Shown here: positions 6,568 through 7,935 of the stretch, piece by piece | Layout: every line of letters begins with the position of its first letter | How positions within the stretch are numbered: the first letter of the stretch is position 1 | Assembly (NCBI GenBank): GCA_027031025.1 | Contig: JALVEJ010000253.1 | Location: 1-7,935, forward strand | DNA: 7,935 nucleotides | Direction of reading: 5' to 3' | Source of the DNA: Flavobacteriales bacterium | GTDB taxonomy: Bacteria; Bacteroidota; Bacteroidia; Flavobacteriales; Flavobacteriaceae | The notes under the pieces: generated by a model | Databases searched by the model: none | What the model was told of the DNA's origin: nothing | The model's input: the letters and a program-made list of their open reading frames with translations, nothing else | Program-made: the position numbers and the translations under genes

Positions 6568-7113
6568 ATGAATAGAAAATTAAAAAACAGTGAATTAAAA
6601 CGATTAAATGTATCCGAATTTAAAAATGCACCAAAAATACCGGTTATTGTGGTATTGGATAACATCAGAAGTTTAAACAATATCGGTTCGGTTTTTAGAA
6701 CAGCAGATGCATTTTTGATAAAGGAAATTTTTTTATGTGGTATAACCGCCCGCCCACCGCATAAAGATATTCATAAAACTGCTTTGGGCGCAACCGATTC
6801 GGTTGATTGGCGCTATTTTTCAACAACTGATGCGGCTATTGAAAATTTACAAAAAAAAGGCGTCAAAATTGTCAGTATTGAACAAGTAGAAAAGGCTATT
6901 CCGTTGCAAGATTTTAATGTTAAACCGGATGAAACTTATGCGCTTGTGTTTGGCAATGAAGTTAAAGGCGTGCAACAAAATATCATCAACCGTTCCGACT
7001 ATTGTATTGAAATTCCGCAATTTGGCACCAAACATTCTTTAAACATATCTGTAAGCGCCGGGGTGGTTTTATGGGAATTTGTTAAAAAAATAAAACTTTC
7101 TTTAAAAAGTTAA
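6568..7113 (+). CDS. SpoU/TrmH-family RNA 2'-O-methyltransferase
   Basis: A 181-residue SPOUT-class methyltransferase that transfers a methyl group from S-adenosylmethionine to a ribose 2'-OH in tRNA or rRNA. The three SpoU motifs are present: motif 1 LDNIRSLNNIGSVFRTADAF (30-49) with the conserved Asn38 and Arg44; motif 2 ALVFGNEVKGV (125-135) with the conserved Glu131; and motif 3 IEIPQFGTKHSLNISVSAGVVLWE (147-170) with the SLNxSVxxG core that forms the trefoil-knot cofactor site. The protein is short, lacking the N-terminal RNA-binding extension of RlmB-type enzymes, so it resembles a minimal TrmH or TrmL-like enzyme. The target nucleotide cannot be told from sequence. A TTG at 6565 directly precedes the ATG at 6568; ATG is taken as the start because the upstream codon adds nothing. 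It is divergent from porG and 47 bp before the cytochrome gene. Confidence 0.92.
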   Translation: MNRKLKNSELKRLNVSEFKNAPKIPVIVVLDNIRSLNNIGSVFRTADAFLIKEIFLCGITARPPHKDIHKTALGATDSVDWRYFSTTDAAIENLQKKGVKIVSIEQVEKAIPLQDFNVKPDETYALVFGNEVKGVQQNIINRSDYCIEIPQFGTKHSLNISVSAGVVLWEFVKKIKLSLKS

Positions 7114-7124
7114 AAAAATTATCG

Positions 7125-7132
7125 TATTTTTA
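7125..7132 (+). promoter_or_regulatory. Possible -7 promoter element for the cytochrome b561 gene
   Basis: TATTTTTA differs from TAnnTTTG only at the last base and lies 28 bp before the ATG at 7161, within the 47-bp gap after the methyltransferase gene. It is weak evidence. The cytochrome gene could equally be read through from the methyltransferase, since no terminator is visible between them. Confidence 0.3.
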
Positions 7133-7160
7133 CCACAATTTAATTCTAAAATATTCAAAT

Positions 7161-7679
7161 ATGTATCCGAAAAAATATCCCAAGTCGATGATCATGATAC
7201 ATTGGCTGACCTTAATATTATTTGTTGCTGTATTTTATGTTGGGACTACCTTAGAAGATTTCGAATTTAATGAGCAAAATATGAATCGTTACCGTCTTCA
7301 TGCTTTTTTAGGAATTAGTATTGCTTTTCTGACCCTAATCAGAATATTTGTCAGACGTCACAATCTTGACAATTTACCTCCGCATATCTCATTTTACAGT
7401 TCGTTTCACAAAACTTTTTACACTATAGTTCACTACTTAATCTATATTTTCTTGATTTTTACACCGATGGTAGGTTTTGTAATGGTTTACCAAACCGGTG
7501 CCTTATCTTATGATTTAGGAGGACCGTTTCCAACCGGTGCAGAATTTGACGAAAATTTGGAAATCATACACAAAATTTCCGTTTTTACACTCTTGTCATT
7601 AATTGTAATTCATATAGCCGGTGTTATAATTTATAAAATCAAGTCGGGTGACAATCTTCTGACCCGCATGCTACCATAA
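7161..7679 (+). CDS. Cytochrome b561-type four-helix membrane protein
   Basis: A 172-residue integral inner-membrane protein of the cytochrome b561/CybB type, likely binding two b haems and moving electrons between the quinone pool and an unknown partner. Four hydrophobic segments are seen at about 11-31, 45-65, 87-110 and 136-160. Candidate haem-ligand histidines fall in each helix region in the expected pattern: His14 (MIHWL), His47 (RLHAF), His137 (IIHKIS) and His151 (VIHIAG); His91 (IVHYL) is a further candidate. The loop 111-133 holds the GPFPTG segment. Length is typical of the bacterial family (about 175). It lies downstream of the methyltransferase on the same strand, with no obvious functional link, and converges on the transporter gene. 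The electron donor and acceptor are not identifiable here; a quinol-oxidising or superoxide-related role is known for some relatives only. Confidence 0.87.
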   Translation: MYPKKYPKSMIMIHWLTLILFVAVFYVGTTLEDFEFNEQNMNRYRLHAFLGISIAFLTLIRIFVRRHNLDNLPPHISFYSSFHKTFYTIVHYLIYIFLIFTPMVGFVMVYQTGALSYDLGGPFPTGAEFDENLEIIHKISVFTLLSLIVIHIAGVIIYKIKSGDNLLTRMLP

Positions 7680-7705
7680 TCAATTGTTCATAAAACACCG
7701 GAGGG

Positions 7706-7935
7706 TTATTTATTGACAATATAAACGCCTAGTAAAATAATGGCTCCGGCTAAAATTTGCAAGAGCGAAATATGTTCCCCATCCCATAGACCCCAAAGCA
7801 AGGCGACTACCGGAATGGTATAGGTAACCGAAGCTGCAAAAATCGGGGAAGCAATTTTAATCATTTTATTGAAATATATCATTGCCAAAGCCGTACCGAG
7901 AATGGCTAGAATAGCTACATATAATAAAGACATTG
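7706..7935 (-). CDS. EamA/DMT-superfamily transporter, C-terminal part (cut by window edge)
   Basis: The last 75 codons of a membrane transporter of the drug/metabolite transporter superfamily, running in from the right edge, so its start lies outside the window. The ATG at 7933 is taken as internal because the preserved part is only the family's end. Three hydrophobic helices are visible, corresponding to the last three of the usual ten: LYVAILAILGTALAMIYF, then ASPIFAASVTYTIPVVALLW, then ILAGAIILLGVYIV. The pattern 'G(T)ALA..yf...i....p...as.....PvvAll.g' and the short GE-H linker before the last helix are typical of EamA domains. The substrate cannot be predicted. It is convergent with the cytochrome gene, with a 26-bp gap. 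Confidence 0.83.
   Translation of the reverse strand, partial: MSLLYVAILAILGTALAMIYFNKMIKIASPIFAASVTYTIPVVALLWGLWDGEHISLLQILAGAIILLGVYIVNK

Noticed and set aside
6847..7035. 62-codon minus-strand frame inside the methyltransferase gene
   Set aside because: It is antisense to SpoU motifs 2 and 3, which explain the sequence fully.
7094..7111. 6-bp inverted repeat AACTTT/AAAGTT at the end of the methyltransferase gene
   Set aside because: The weak AT stem is followed by A-run rather than T-run on the plus strand, so it does not look like a terminator. It also lies inside the coding sequence.
7683..7720. Imperfect inverted repeat between the convergent cytochrome and transporter genes (ATTGTtcATAAA / TTTATtgACAAT)
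   Set aside because: The stem is AT-only apart from one G-C pair, has a 2-nt internal mismatch and a 14-nt loop, and no T-run follows on either strand. It overlaps the transporter stop, so I do not call a terminator.

Overview
The window looks like an AT-rich chromosomal segment of a member of the Bacteroidota. Three observations support this: putative promoter elements match the phylum's TAnnTTTG -7 box, signal peptides end in the common 'x-Gln' style, and the central gene order porG-uppS-bamA-ompH-ompH is typical of the phylum. The eukaryote-like citrate synthase is, from memory, more usual in Bacteroidales and relatives than in classical Flavobacterium species. That is a hint only, and I do not name a genus.

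Layout on the minus strand, read right to left. A probable five-gene operon runs from a -7 box at 6420-6427 to a strong hairpin terminator at 701-733. It encodes a PorG-like (DUF6089) outer-membrane protein of the type 9 secretion system, undecaprenyl diphosphate synthase (UppS), the outer-membrane assembly protein BamA, and two OmpH/Skp-type periplasmic chaperones. Gene spacing is tight: 9 bp, then an 11-nt overlap, then 45 bp and 30 bp. Downstream of the terminator lies the first 192 codons of citrate synthase, also on the minus strand, with its own probable promoter and cut by the left window edge.

Layout on the plus strand. Divergent from the operon is a SpoU/TrmH-type RNA 2'-O-methyltransferase, followed by a cytochrome b561-type membrane protein. 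The end of an EamA/DMT-family transporter enters from the right edge on the minus strand, convergent with the cytochrome gene.

How the genes work together. UppS makes the lipid carrier for peptidoglycan and surface polysaccharide. OmpH proteins are expected to escort unfolded outer-membrane proteins across the periplasm to BamA, and PorG is itself a small outer-membrane barrel likely to be a BamA client and a T9SS part. The operon therefore couples envelope lipid-carrier supply, barrel insertion and secretion.

The region is mostly conserved core genome. I see no mobile element, CRISPR array, tRNA or rRNA, and no clear new system. The points most worth a second look are the repeat-containing, highly charged tail on the second OmpH protein, a perfect 11-bp tandem repeat in the divergent promoter region, and an acidic Asp-rich loop in the BamA barrel. 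No gene-free stretch exceeds 300 bases.
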